From Haematococcus lacustris (Eukaryota > Chlorophyta > Chlorophyceae > Chlamydomonadales > Haematococcaceae), in the NCBI GenBank assembly GCA_030144725.1, contig JASKMD010000028.1, forward strand, positions 2,983,491 to 3,047,490: a DNA stretch of 64,000 bases. Reading direction: 5' to 3'. Position numbers and translations under genes: made by a program. Under the pieces are notes generated by a model. The model worked only from the letters and a program-made list of their open reading frames with translations. It made no database searches and was not told where the DNA came from. Positions 41,001 through 51,781 of this stretch are shown piece by piece. Each line of letters starts with the position of its first letter. Position 1 is the first letter of the stretch.

Positions 41001-42820
41001 ATCACTAACGCTATAACAAGCACCGGCGCAACACACACTGAGGCTGTCATCCTACTATCACACCAACACGCTACTGCCATCAAGCACACACCACATGGTT
41101 GGCACCAACTGGACTCATTCAACCGGGTGCCTAAACCACTCTCTACACCTAACGACTGGAGCAGCCTTCAAGGGAACATCCTCACTATCTGCACAGGCGA
41201 CGTGAGGCACACACGATTCATTAGGAGGGAGATCTGGATAGCGGACCCACTGGAGGCCACCACCCCTTCAGCGCTTGCAGCACACTTCCGAGATCACCTG
41301 GACCCGATAGATCTTACCACAGACCACACAGAGGCAAGAGAGACCCCTGGCCCCTTGCACGTGACCACCACTACCGCCGAGACCAGCTGCACAACCGATA
41401 GCACGCGCAGGGCGACAGCAGAGGGCATCCCCCCACACGACGAGCCTACCCGGCTGCGACAGCGCCGGGACACACCCACGGTCACTCTCCGTCCGCAAAC
41501 AACGACACGTATTCATCGACCTACTACGCCCCTCGACAACGCCACCGACGCTTCCAAAAAGCGCGTTCGAGTCACCAAGAGACACGGTAACGACACACAC
41601 ACTCAAACCCTCATGTTCAAATATCTCTGCAAACCCACCGCTAATACCCACAACACTGGGCCAGTCTCCACCATAGACGAGGCACCTAAATCCACGCCCG
41701 ACATCGACCTTGGTACGAACCAACATCACAGCCCCCCACCGCCACCCACCCCCAACCGGCAACACATCACCCTCACAACCTTCAACGTCAGAGGCCTACA
41801 CAGATCTAGAAACGAAGTTCTGAACCTTGTGCACAGCCAAAGCCCGGACATCCTGATCCTGACTGAAACCATGACCCAACCCAGGAGCAACAACCCTAGC
41901 TCTGGCTGGCTGAAGAGGGTTATGCCCAACTACACTGTCCACCGCCACCAAGGCCACAGCGAAGTTCTCATTGGTATCAGACACGACCTAGCTATCCAGA
42001 TGCAAACCACCATGCTGCCGCCGTGCACAGACGCGGATGTAAACACCCGCTGCGTCATCCTGAGCCTCCGCCAACGACAAAGCGAAGAGCTCACACTCGT
42101 CGCCACGTACTGGCCCTCCGGGAACAACGACGACGCGCTCCCACTACGGAAGAAGATGCAAGAGTATATACGAACAACCACTGGGCACCTGCCCGGCTCA
42201 CTCATCCTGGCGGGAGATGTCAACGCCACGATGAAAACAGAGGATCGCTCCGAACACACCGAATACACACAAGACACCATGATGAGGGAGTTCGCCACAG
42301 AGATGCGCCTGTCCGAAGCTGACTCCGGCGACCGGGCCTGGACCTACCAACAACCGCACTGCAACAGCCGCATCGACGCCATACTGACGCGCGACGCAAG
42401 ACACGGCCCTGAGCACCGCACGCACGTCGACACAACCGCATATCTTAGTGACCACAGACCACTCACCGCCACACTGAGTACAGCCCGACTGGGCATAGAC
42501 CTGGCAGCCCCACAAAAGCCTCAGAAGCACAGCCACACCATCCTTACCACCCCCATTACCAATAGGGACAGGGAAGCCTACCGCCTGGCAGTGCAACAAC
42601 CCAGCTCAGGTGCCCCACAACTGCATGCACACCTGACAGCATACCTCGCTCCCATGTACACCGATGCTATCCACTTCCTGACCACAATCGACAAGGCCAA
42701 CCCCCAACAACCACAGCGCCTAACGCTGGTAGCAGGCCTCCCAGCCAGGGAAGCTGTAGACACCGCAGCTACCATGCTCACAACCCTACTGCAAACCTGC
42801 AGGACGACAGCTATTAAGAC
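38091..42820 (+). CDS. LINE polyprotein: tandem repeats, 2A site, two Josephin-like domains, APE endonuclease (incomplete)
   Basis: Single open frame of about 1,576 residues up to the gap; the true start may be a later Met (e.g. 38393). In order: an NSETTTRRH-type repeat (about 38480-38680); five 40-residue repeats (about 38915-39440); a hydrophobic stretch ending ALVYMAWLLLAA; then the 2A signature GDVEANPGP (40035-40061). After it comes a Josephin-like cysteine-protease domain (SACQVYSLNNAAG, Cys codon 40101; PGHSMAMK, His 40404; WNLLDS, Asp 40449). A second follows (YDECCLVHAFNMAMG, 40710; HQHATAIKH, His 41067; WHQLDSF, Asp 41112). An APE-type endonuclease occupies 41765-42480: TTFNVRGL, ILILTET, LVATYWPSGNND, LILAGDVNATM, SRIDAIL, LSDHRPL, all catalytic motifs present. 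Josephin is my assignment by motif; an OTU- or C48-type fold is the main alternative. RT would follow, lost in the gap. Confidence 0.75.
38480..38680 (+). repeat. 12-14 bp tandem repeat (AACTCGGAGACCAC)
   Basis: About fifteen imperfect units of ACTCGGAGACCACA or ACTCGGAGACACA. The frame stays open through them, encoding NSETTTRRH and NSETQLGDH variants. The array lies in the 5' part of the LINE. Confidence 0.9.
38905..39440 (+). repeat. five tandem about 120-bp coding repeats
   Basis: Units share CACATGCTGGCCTGCTGCCC, CACCAGGTACCC and CACGCCCACACCAA. They translate to about 40-residue repeats of the type PHAGLLPxTRYPHAHTNxxE, DxQPCEQPSxLPGPA. Length is kept at a multiple of three, so the array evolved as protein-coding DNA. 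Confidence 0.88.
40035..40061 (+). other. 2A ribosome-skipping motif GDVEANPGP
   Basis: Matches the D(V/I)ExNPGP 2A consensus exactly. In known 2A sequences the Gly-Pro bond at the end (here codons 40056-40061) is not formed and translation continues as a second protein. The preceding residues are hydrophobic (LVYMAWLLLAA), as 2A sequences need. It would separate the repeat-rich N-terminal protein from the protease/endonuclease protein. Confidence 0.85.
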
Positions 42821-43320
42821 NNNNNNNNNNNNNNNNNNNNNNNNNNNNNNNNNNNNNNNNNNNNNNNNNNNNNNNNNNNNNNNNNNNNNNNNNNNNNNNN
42901 NNNNNNNNNNNNNNNNNNNNNNNNNNNNNNNNNNNNNNNNNNNNNNNNNNNNNNNNNNNNNNNNNNNNNNNNNNNNNNNNNNNNNNNNNNNNNNNNNNNN
43001 NNNNNNNNNNNNNNNNNNNNNNNNNNNNNNNNNNNNNNNNNNNNNNNNNNNNNNNNNNNNNNNNNNNNNNNNNNNNNNNNNNNNNNNNNNNNNNNNNNNN
43101 NNNNNNNNNNNNNNNNNNNNNNNNNNNNNNNNNNNNNNNNNNNNNNNNNNNNNNNNNNNNNNNNNNNNNNNNNNNNNNNNNNNNNNNNNNNNNNNNNNNN
43201 NNNNNNNNNNNNNNNNNNNNNNNNNNNNNNNNNNNNNNNNNNNNNNNNNNNNNNNNNNNNNNNNNNNNNNNNNNNNNNNNNNNNNNNNNNNNNNNNNNNN
43301 NNNNNNNNNNNNNNNNNNNN
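42821..43320. other. assembly gap of exactly 500 N
   Basis: Placeholder gap, the same length as the one at 970. On its left is the LINE ORF, on its right a chaperonin 60 exon. The true distance, and even the adjacency, are unknown. The apparent 1,843-residue frame across it is an artefact. Confidence 0.98.
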
Positions 43321-43913
43321 GGCCAGTTCTGCGACATGATCAAGGCCGGCATCATCGACCCCTTGAAGGTCGGGGGCCAGGGCCAGCGCCAACAGCCTGG
43401 CCAACATACACACCTCATGCGCAGCCCAGCCCAGCCCAGCCCCGACCTGCCTGCAGCAGCAGTTGGACTGCACTGACCACAGCGCCAGTGCCCTGGCTGA
43501 GCCCTGGCTGCACTGCTGCCACTGCCCTGTATGCCAGTGCACCACCTCGCCAGCACCAGCTGCACCTGGAACACCCTCACCTGCACTCCCTCCCCCACAC
43601 CCTCACCTCCACCCCCCCCTGACTGCATGCCTGTCTGTCCACCCCTCTGCCCCCCTCCCTGCGCACAGCCTTGGGCTGTTCTGGCCCACGCCTGCTCCCC
43701 TCACCCCCACCTCTAGCTCTGGCCCCCACCTGGCCCCCCCCTGCCCCCCCCCTGCCCCCCCCCTGGCCTGTTCAGGTGGTGCGCACTGCGCTAGTTGACG
43801 CAGCCAGTGTGAGCAGCCTCATCACCACCAGCGAGGCGGTCATTGTGGAGGCGCCTGAGGAGAAGAAGGCGGGCGGGCCAGGTGGCTACCCCCAGCCCCC
43901 GGACATGTACTGA
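43321..43913 (+). CDS. CPN60: chaperonin 60 (HSP60) C-terminal exons, partial
   Basis: The sequence emerges from the gap inside an exon (43321-43368: [16 protein letters not shown]). A C-rich intron (43369-43775) follows, then the final exon 43776-43913: [34 protein letters not shown], ending PQPPDMY with TGA at 43911. The order matches the end of mitochondrial CPN60, where KAGIIDPLK is followed directly by V(V/I)[13 protein letters not shown]. It does not overlap the residues encoded at 1-4364, and it lies on the opposite strand. It is therefore either the tail of a second CPN60 gene or the displaced, inverted tail of the same gene. Confidence 0.9.
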
Positions 43914-44305
43914 GCGCCGGGCGCTGGTTCGCCGGCCAAGCCGCGTCGGCCAATGTCGGCCGGCTTGGGTAGTTGCGGCCAAAGGCTAACATGACATGCC
44001 GAACGCTGGAGGCCAGGCAGGAGCGCGCGAGGCGCGACGAAGACAGTTGAAGCGGGTGTCGCGGGCTGTCAGCGGCATCCAACAACACTGAGCGGGGAAG
44101 GGGCGGGGAAGGGGAGGCCGCTGCCGGGTTAGGCAGTGCTTTGTGTCCATGACGTAAGTGAGACTGAGCCCATAGGCAGATGTATGGGGGAAGAGCCAGC
44201 TGTGTGGCCGACCCTGAGACCCACACTCAGGTCAGGTAGTGGCAGCCTGCTCCTTGCTTAGAGTCAGCAGGCAGTCCAGCTGAGCGCGTGGCGGCAGAAC
44301 CTGCA
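43914..44305. other. 3' flank of the chaperonin 60 tail
   Basis: Presumed 3' UTR and spacer. No gene, and no TGTAA before the tandem duplication begins. Confidence 0.4.
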
Positions 44306-45745
44306 GAGACTGAGCCTGACTGCGAGCGATAGTAACGCGAGAGAGAGAGAGCGATGCGGCCGGAGCTGTTCAAACTTGCGAGGGGACAGCGCGACACGTT
44401 TTGAGCGTTGACAAGGTCCACTGAGGGTATCGTAATCCCGTGACACGTCGCATGATGTTGCCGAGCTCACCTCACGGTCAGCACCTGGTGCCGCCCTACC
44501 CTCCACACCCTTCGCCGGGAGGAACGGATCGCGTCGACCATCTTAATCTACGCACCCGCCCCCCAAAGGGTAGGGCATAGTCCCCCCGGCCGGCCCTCAG
44601 CAGCTCGTGTCCACATCAGCCACACCCGGCTCCCGGCTCACCTGGCACCCGGCCGCACGCAACGAAGCTGTCCGCCTCAGCTTTGTCAGGCAAGGGTTTG
44701 ATCTCAGCCCCGGGGTCAGGCAAGAGAGCGGCGGAGGGGCATGCGAAGCCAAACCCAGCCACGGAGGATGCTGTCAGGCATGCCAGGCGTGCCAACGGCC
44801 CAGACAAAGCCTTGAATGACACCATGAGCAGCCATGGAGAAGCAATGAAGAGCCATAGACCGTCTATTAGACGGCCATGCATCGGTAGCCATGCAGCGAC
44901 GCCACAGCATGCATGTGATGGGACCTGTATCAGACCATGTGCTAAGCAGCATGTGGTCCTGCTTGCGAATAAGTTAGCTTATCCAGCCCATAAAGCATCA
45001 CCCTAGCTATATGTGTGAGGAGCGGGGGTGGGGGCAAAGTCAGCTCGTGAGGGGTACGCAAGAACGAGGTAGGTGGGGGCAGAGGACGAGGTAGGGTTGG
45101 GCGTGCAACAGTAGGGATGAAGGTGGGGTAGCCAGCCCTCTGCCAACCAGGCTTCCTCCCCCCAGCCCTCCTCTAGCCCCCAGCTCAGCCTGCTGCTTCA
45201 ATGCTGCTGCTCCGCTGGGTCGCTGATGCCGGCTAGAGTGTTGAGGGAGGGGTCTTGCTTCCTGCCTTGACAGCCTGCCTCTTCCTTCATCCTTCATCCT
45301 GCCGCTCCTGCTGCTCCTGTAGGAAATCAGTGGGGCTGATCTCTGCCGGTCGCAGCTTACAGAAACACTATCCGGGGTAACCAATAAATAATCAAAACGA
45401 GTGGGGCTCAGGCGCTCCCAACATGGGGTTTGTAATATGCATGCAAGTATTCTCTCAATAGTGCATCGTTTTCGATAGCGTTTATCACATTGGTAGCCGC
45501 AGATCAATTCCCGTCATCTGACCATCAGCGCAAGCCATTGGAGTCTCTGCTCGCGTACTGCCACATGTGCCCGCGAACAAATCACAACGGCGAGACGAGT
45601 CTCCTTGGCACGGTGAGCCACATCGCTGTGACCCCATTTACCTAGCGTAGTGAGCTGGTTGTGCACAAATGGAATGTCCGGCAAACACCCAACGCGATGC
45701 CTGCCGGGCGTGCAGGGCGCCTAGACGGGGTGAATGAAACATAAT

Positions 45746-46740
45746 TAGGGTTGGCCAGAACCGTAGCGGTGTATATACGTAGGTACGTATATACAGTATA
45801 TACGTAGCGTACCCCGACCACCGTGTATCCGTAGGCAGCCGTAGGTACGTCGGTTGACCGTAGAATTCCGTAGGTTTGACCGTAGTTTTCGCGCTTGAAC
45901 CGTACACGCGACGCAGTACGCACAAGTCACCGTAACCGCGGGTGTGACCGTAATCGCGGGTCAAATATAAGTCGCTGCGATACCCGATGGCATTCATTGC
46001 GATGGATGGTGCATACGAGAGATGTGGCGACCGGATACTGCAGCCAGGCCCCTCCGGGAAGAAGACGCCCGTAGAGCTGCTAGCCGAGCTCATAGCCTTG
46101 AAGGCGAATGGCACCGCCAGCTACTGGGATAAGCTTCAGCCTGTGCTGCGCAAGTCGAAGGATGGCACAGAGCTGTGTTACCTGGAGTGCAAGCTGCCAG
46201 GTTGTGGCAAGTTGCTCAAGCCCAGCAACCCTTCCCGTACCGGCAACACTCACTTTAAGAACACACCTCCCCATCCTTGTGAGGAGGTGGTGCTGTCACA
46301 AGCATGCCTAGAGGTAGAGGAGGAGGAGGTGGTGATGTTGTAAAGGAGGCTGGCACGAGGGGGATTAAAACCATGCACACATGGTTGGCAGAGTAGGAGC
46401 ACATGGCCACACATGCGTGGCACACATGATTGGTTGAGTAGGAGCCCATGGCTGACTACATAGCTGCATCCACGGCTGCCACACGAGGGGTTTGGACACA
46501 TGCACATTGCTAACAGCATGCATGGCTGGCTAGATGTGTCACGACACTGCTATTGGTTGAGATTCTGAACATGCTTACCCCTAGCGGGCGTTTTTCTAGT
46601 TGTTGTGCACCAAACTGCATACTTACTTTCGCAAAATGACGACCCTGCCCCTACGGAAGACACTACGGAACTACGAATACAGCAAATACGTATGTATATA
46701 CCGTCTTTCTAGCCGCCACCTACGGATCTGGCCAACCCTA
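45746..46740 (+). mobile_element. 995-bp hAT-type DNA transposon, probably non-autonomous
   Basis: Terminal inverted repeats start TAGGGTTGGCCAGA and continue CCGTAG after one mismatch, about 20 bp in all. The first bases fit the hAT terminal consensus YARNG. The target duplication is 8 bp (AACATAAT, 45738-45745 and 46741-46748), the hAT length. The empty site AACATAAT is preserved once at 49753-49760 in the sister copy. Subterminal regions are packed with CCGTAG/CTACGG/TACGTA motifs, as expected for transposase-binding sites. At under 1 kb it is too short for a full hAT transposase. Confidence 0.9.
45987..46343 (+). CDS. 118-residue hAT N-terminal (BED-like zinc finger) ORF
   Basis: The ORF starts MAFIAMDGAYERCGDRILQP. 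It contains a Cys/His cluster (CYLECKLPGCGKLL then NTHFKNTPPHPC) that resembles the N-terminal BED-type DNA-binding finger of hAT transposases, and it ends in an acidic tail (EVEEEEVVML). The catalytic RNase-H-like and dimerisation regions are absent. It could act as a DNA-binding leftover of an internally deleted element. The finger assignment is by pattern only. Confidence 0.5.
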   Translation: MAFIAMDGAYERCGDRILQPGPSGKKTPVELLAELIALKANGTASYWDKLQPVLRKSKDGTELCYLECKLPGCGKLLKPSNPSRTGNTHFKNTPPHPCEEVVLSQACLEVEEEEVVML

Positions 46741-48318
46741 AACATAATAGATGTGCTCACTTCCGCTGAATACACCATTTGGGTCGGCGCACACTGAGGT
46801 ATCACCGGGTTACACCCCCCCTCCTCCACTATGTCCTTCACTGTGTTGCACCCGTTGCACCCACAGGAAAACGGCCACAAAATGTTTGTTCTTGACCCCT
46901 TGGCGCATTTGTTGAAATAAACCGCACGTTAAACAGCCTAGGCCTCTATCAGTTTAACATCTTCAAAGTGACAGCATGTTCTCCAAGCAGAATCAGGGCC
47001 ACGGGGCTGTGGGGTGGCTGTTGAGCTATGAAACTTTGCACGCAGGTGGATGGCATGTAGGGGAGTATAACTCTTAGAGGAGCCGAGTTAAAAATCGGCC
47101 ATGGTGTGGAGCTGTGTGACTGACTGCATGGCCCTGGCCCTGAATTCGGCTAAGGGAGTTGGGGGTCACCGACCAAAGTGAGCTTTTGGCTTAGCTGAGT
47201 ATGAGCGTTTGTAACAATGTCGTAGATGAGCTTAACCTAGTAAGTAGCATGTTGTAAGTCCAAATGGTCGAGCTGTGGCATTCCCCTCTAGGTATGGGGG
47301 GGAGGGGGGCTCATTGCCACATTGCCGCAACCGCTTTCCGATCCGACTGCTGCTGCTGATGCGCGTGCTCGTGTAGAGCAGCCTAAGCGACGCGGGCGGT
47401 CGCAGCGATGACTGCATGGCCCACAACGGCCCAAATTTGAATCACTAACTTTGATGCTTTGTTGTGCACGGCCTACTCGGTGTATGTTTATTCTGGATGG
47501 GTGAAAGGTAGCTGGCTGGGTTGGCTACATACTGAGCCAGCTAGCATTAAATTTGGCGCAGCGAGTGCAGAGTTACAGCCGTCCTACTACCAGGGGTCGG
47601 TTTACTGCCATTTTTTGAATGTTGGGAGCGCCTGACCCAGTGGGGCCTTGCCTGGAGAAATCAATAACATCTCCAATATCATGAAGCGCCGATCTTCACC
47701 CTCGCCATCTGAACACACTGGTCCTTACCGCCATGCCCGGCCGCTCCTCGCTCCAACCAGGCAGTTAGTGCTGGGGTGAGCAATTGGGAAGATGTGCAAC
47801 TGCCAGGGAGGGGTACCTAGCTTCATGCCTGACTGCCTCCCGCTACGCAGCAGCAGGGTGGACGGGAGCGGAGAGGGGGGGGGGAGGAGCTGGTGGGGCA
47901 GGGGGGCGCTGCTGGTTACGATGGTGACACAATCCAGTCCAGAACTTACAACCCGGCAGCAAGCATCGCGTGCTAAGAGCAACGGTGATAACTGCACAGA
48001 CAGCTGTTTGTATCACCTCTGTAACATGGTCTATGAAGATGACATGTAGTTCGAAGCGATGAACACCACGGTGCTAGTTAGCAAAACCGCACCAGATTTG
48101 CGCGCACCTCGCCGCAACACAGAGAGGAGAGCCTGCAGACCGGCCAGGGAAAGCGAGGTCGTCACCTACGCCGAACCTATCAGCCCAGCAGGTGCGCATT
48201 CTCTGACTCTTCACTTGTTACTCCTCGTCCCACGACCACCTGTGCGGAACAGCAGAGCCAGCGTGCATGATGAGAGGAGCTTGCGCCTGGAGGGGAGCCT
48301 GGAGGGGCGCCTGGAGGG

Positions 48319-51307
48319 GAGACTGAGCCTGACTGCGAGCGATAGTAACGCGCGAGAGAGAGAGAGCGATGCGGCCGGAGCTGTTCAAACTTGCGAGGGG
48401 ACAGCGCGACAAGTTTTGAGCGTTGACAAGGTCCACTGAGGGTCTCGTAATCCCGTGACACGTCGCATGATGTTGCCGAGCTCACCTCACGGTCAGCACC
48501 TGGTGCCGCCCTACTCTCCACACCCTTCGCCGGCAGGAACGGATCGCGTCGACCATCTTAATCTACGCACCCGCCCCCCAAAGGGTAGGGCATAGTCCCC
48601 CCGGCCGGCCCTCAGCAGCTCGTGTCCACATCAGCCACACCCGGCTCCCGGCTCACCTGGCACCCGGCCGCACGCAACGAAGCTGTCCGCCTCAGCTTTG
48701 TCAGGCAAGGGTTTGATCTCAGCCCCGGGGTCAGGCAAGAGAGCGGCGGAGGGGCATGCGAAGCCAAACCCAGCCACGGAGGATGCTGTCAGGCATGCCA
48801 GGCGTGCCAACGGCCCAGACAAAGCCTTGAATGACACCATGAGCAGCCATGGAGAAGCAATGAAGAGCCATAGACCGTCTATTAGACGGCCATGCATCGG
48901 TAGCCATGCAGCGACGCCACAGCATGCATGTGATGGGACCTGTATCAGACCATGTGCTAAGCAGCATGTGGTCCTGCTTGCGAATAAGTTAGCTTATCCA
49001 GCCCATAAAGCATCACCCTAGCTATATGTGTGAGGAGCGGGGGTGGGGGCAAAGTCAGCTCGTGAGGGGTACGCAAGAACGAGGTAGGTGGGGGCAGAGG
49101 ACGAGGTAGGGTTGGGCGTGCAACAGTAGGGATGAAGGTGGGGTAGCCAGCCCTCTGCCAACCAGGCTTCCTCCCCCCAGCCCTCCTCTAGCCCCCAGCT
49201 CAGCCTGCTGCTTCAATGCTGCTGCTCCGCTGGGTCGCTGATGCCGGCTAGAGTGTTGAGGGAGGGGTCTTGCTTCCTGCCTTGACAGCCTGCCTCTTCC
49301 TTCATCCTTCATCCTGCCGCTCCTGCTGCTCCTGTAGGAAATCAGTGGGGCTGATCTCTGCCGGTCGCAGCTTACAGAAACACTATCCGGGGTAACCAAT
49401 AAATAATCAAAACGAGTGGGGCTCAGGCGCTCCCAACATGGGGTTTGTAATATGCATGCAAGTATTCTCTCAATAGTGCATCGTTTTCGATAGCGTTTAT
49501 CACATTGGTAGCCGCAGATCAATTCCCGTCATCTGACCATCAGCGCAAGCCATTGGAGTCTCTGCTCGCGTACTGCCACATGTGCCCGCGAACAAATCAC
49601 AACGGCGAGACGAGTCTCCTTGGCACGGTGAGCCACATCGCTGTGACCCCATTTACCTAGCGTAGTGAGCTGGTTGTGCACAAATGGAATGTCCGGCAAA
49701 CACCCAACGCGATGCCTGCCGGGCGTGCAGGGCGCCTAGACGGGGTGAATGAAACATAATAGATGTGCTCACTTCCGCTGAATACACCATTTGGGTCGGC
49801 GCACACTGAGGTATCACCGGGTTACACCCCCCCTCCTCCACTATGTCCTTCACTGTGTTGCACCCGTTGCACCCACAGGAAAACGGCCACAAAATGTTTG
49901 TTCTTGACCCCTTGGCGCATTTGTTGAAATAAACCGCACGTTAAACAGCCTAGGCCTCTATCAGTTTAACATCTTCAAAGTGACAGCATGTTCTCCAAGC
50001 AGAATCAGGGCCACGGGGCTGTGGGGTGGCTGTTGAGCTATGAAACTTTGCACGCAGGTGGATGGCATGTAGGGGAGTATAACTCTTAGAGGAGCCGAGT
50101 TAAAAATCGGCCATGGTGTGGAGCTGTGTGACTGACTGCATGGCCCTGGCCATGAATTCGGCTAAGGGAGTTGGGGGTCACCGACCAAAGTGAGCTTTTG
50201 GCTTAGCTGAGTATGAGCGTTTGTAACAATGTCGTAGATGAGCTTAACCTAGTAAGTAGCATGTTGTAAGTCCAAATGGTCGAGCTGTGGCATTCCCCTC
50301 TAGGTATGGGGGGGAGGGGGGCTCATTGCCACATTGCCGCAACCGCTTTCCGATCCGACTGCTGCTGCTGATGCGCGTGCTCGTGTAGAGCAGCCTAAGC
50401 GACGCGGGCGGTCGCAGCGATGACTGCATGGCCCACAACGGCCCAAATTTGAATCACTAACTTTGATGCTTTGTTGTGCACGGCCTACTCGGTGTATGTT
50501 TATTCTGGATGGGTGAAAGGTAGCTGGCTGGGTTGGCTACATACTGAGCCAGCTAGCATTAAATTTGGCGCAGCGAGTGCAGAGTTACAGCCGTCCTACT
50601 ACCAGGGGTCGGTTTACTGCCATTTTTTGAATGTTGGGAGCGCCTGACCCAGTGGGGCCTTGCCTGGAGAAATCAATAACATCTCCAATATCATGAAGCG
50701 CCGATCTTCACCCTCGCCATCTGAACACACTGGTCCTTACCGCCATGCCCGGCCGCTCCTCGCTCCAACCAGGCAGTTAGTGCTGGGGTGAGCAATTGGG
50801 AAGATGTGCAACTGCCAGGGAGGGGTACCTAGCTTCATGCCTGACTGCCTCCCGCTACGCAGCAGCAGGGTGGACGGGAGCGGAGAGGGGGGGGGGAGGA
50901 GCTGGTGGGGCAGGGGGGCGCTGCTGGTTACGATGGTGACACAATCCAGTCCAGAACTTACAACCCGGCAGCAAGCATCGCGTGCTAAGAGCAACGGTGA
51001 TAACTGCACAGACAGCTGTTTGTATCACCTCTGTAACATGGTCTATGAAGATGACATGTAGTTCGAAGCGATGAACACCACGGTGCTAGTTAGCAAAACC
51101 GCACCAGATTTGCGCGCACCTCGCCGCAACACAGAGAGGAGAGCCTGCAGACCGGCCAGGGAAAGCGAGGTCGTCACCTACGCCGAACCTATCAGCCCAG
51201 CAGGTGCGCATTCTCTGACTCTTCACTTGTTACTCCTCGTCCCACGACCACCTGTGCGGAACAGCAGAGCCAGCGTGCATGATGAGAGGAGCTTGCGCCT
51301 GGAGGGG
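48319..51307 (+). repeat. tandem duplication copy 2 (uninterrupted unit)
   Basis: Second copy of the unit, 2,989 bp, separated from copy 1 by a 23-bp linker made of CCTGGAGGGG units. The same CCTGGAGGGG motif ends both copies, so it may have served as the recombination site. The unit contains the intact hAT target site. Confidence 0.92.
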
Positions 51308-51781
51308 GGTTGGGGCCCCCCTTGCGCCTGCAGGGCGATGGCTAGAGCCGCAAGCACAGTCCTACACAGTCAGGCTGAGCAAGCCGTTGGCCTTGTCGGT
51401 GTTGACAGGCAGCCCAGTGGTCAGGGAAGGAGCGTGATGCCAGGGATGGGGGGTATAGCTGTCAAGGGTGCCACTGATGAAGCTGTAGTTGTGAAGTAGA
51501 TCACCCAAGGGCCGACACCCTGGCAAGAGAAGTCTTTGCATGGAAAGGAGTGTTGTTCCTGTTTCGTAACCTGGGGAGTCCATGCCACATGGAGGCGCAC
51601 CATGTTTGAGAATTGCGCGTGCAAAACCCTTACAGGTTATAAGACTGGAGCACGAGGGTGTGAGCCAGAGCAGGAGCTTGGAGACAACAGCTGTTATTGT
51701 GCATGCTGCCACATAACTGCTGTTGTACATGCCGCAAGCTACTCATACTGAGTCATAGACAAGAACAAAAACAATACTGCG
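51308..51781. other. spacer before the methyltransferase gene
   Basis: Single-copy in this window. No gene was recognised; presumably the promoter of the next gene. Confidence 0.35.

Larger units (their letters stand above)
37990..42820 (+). mobile_element. non-LTR retrotransposon with 2A motif and dual cysteine-protease domains, 3' part missing at gap
   Basis: The element starts near 37990, where the previous LINE fragment breaks off. It contains a tandem-repeat 5' region, one long ORF and an APE endonuclease, then ends at the 500-N gap. Reverse transcriptase and the 3' end are not present. The host sequence after the gap is a chaperonin gene, so the element is incomplete in this assembly. 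Both borders are inferred. Confidence 0.75.
44306..48295 (+). repeat. tandem duplication copy 1 (about 3.0-kb unit plus hAT insertion)
   Basis: Nearly identical to 48319-51307. The offset is 4013-4015 bases on the left (44306-45745) and 3012 on the right (46741-48295). The difference is exactly the 995-bp element plus its 8-bp target duplication. Only scattered substitutions separate the copies (e.g. CACGTTTTGAG/CAAGTTTTGAG, GGGTATCG/GGGTCTCG, GGCCCTGAATT/GGCCATGAATT). The right two thirds belongs to dispersed repeat family R, also seen degenerate at 5260-6560 and 20786-22020. Short ORFs inside match no family I know. Confidence 0.92.

Noticed and set aside
38091..43622. A single 1,843-residue protein across the second gap
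   Set aside because: The frame crosses 500 N and then enters a chaperonin 60 exon and intron. Only the part before 42821 is LINE coding sequence.
44607..45507. Duplicated short frames (70-155 residues) in the tandem unit as genes
   Set aside because: They occur identically in both copies only because the DNA is duplicated. There are no family features, and they overlap on both strands.
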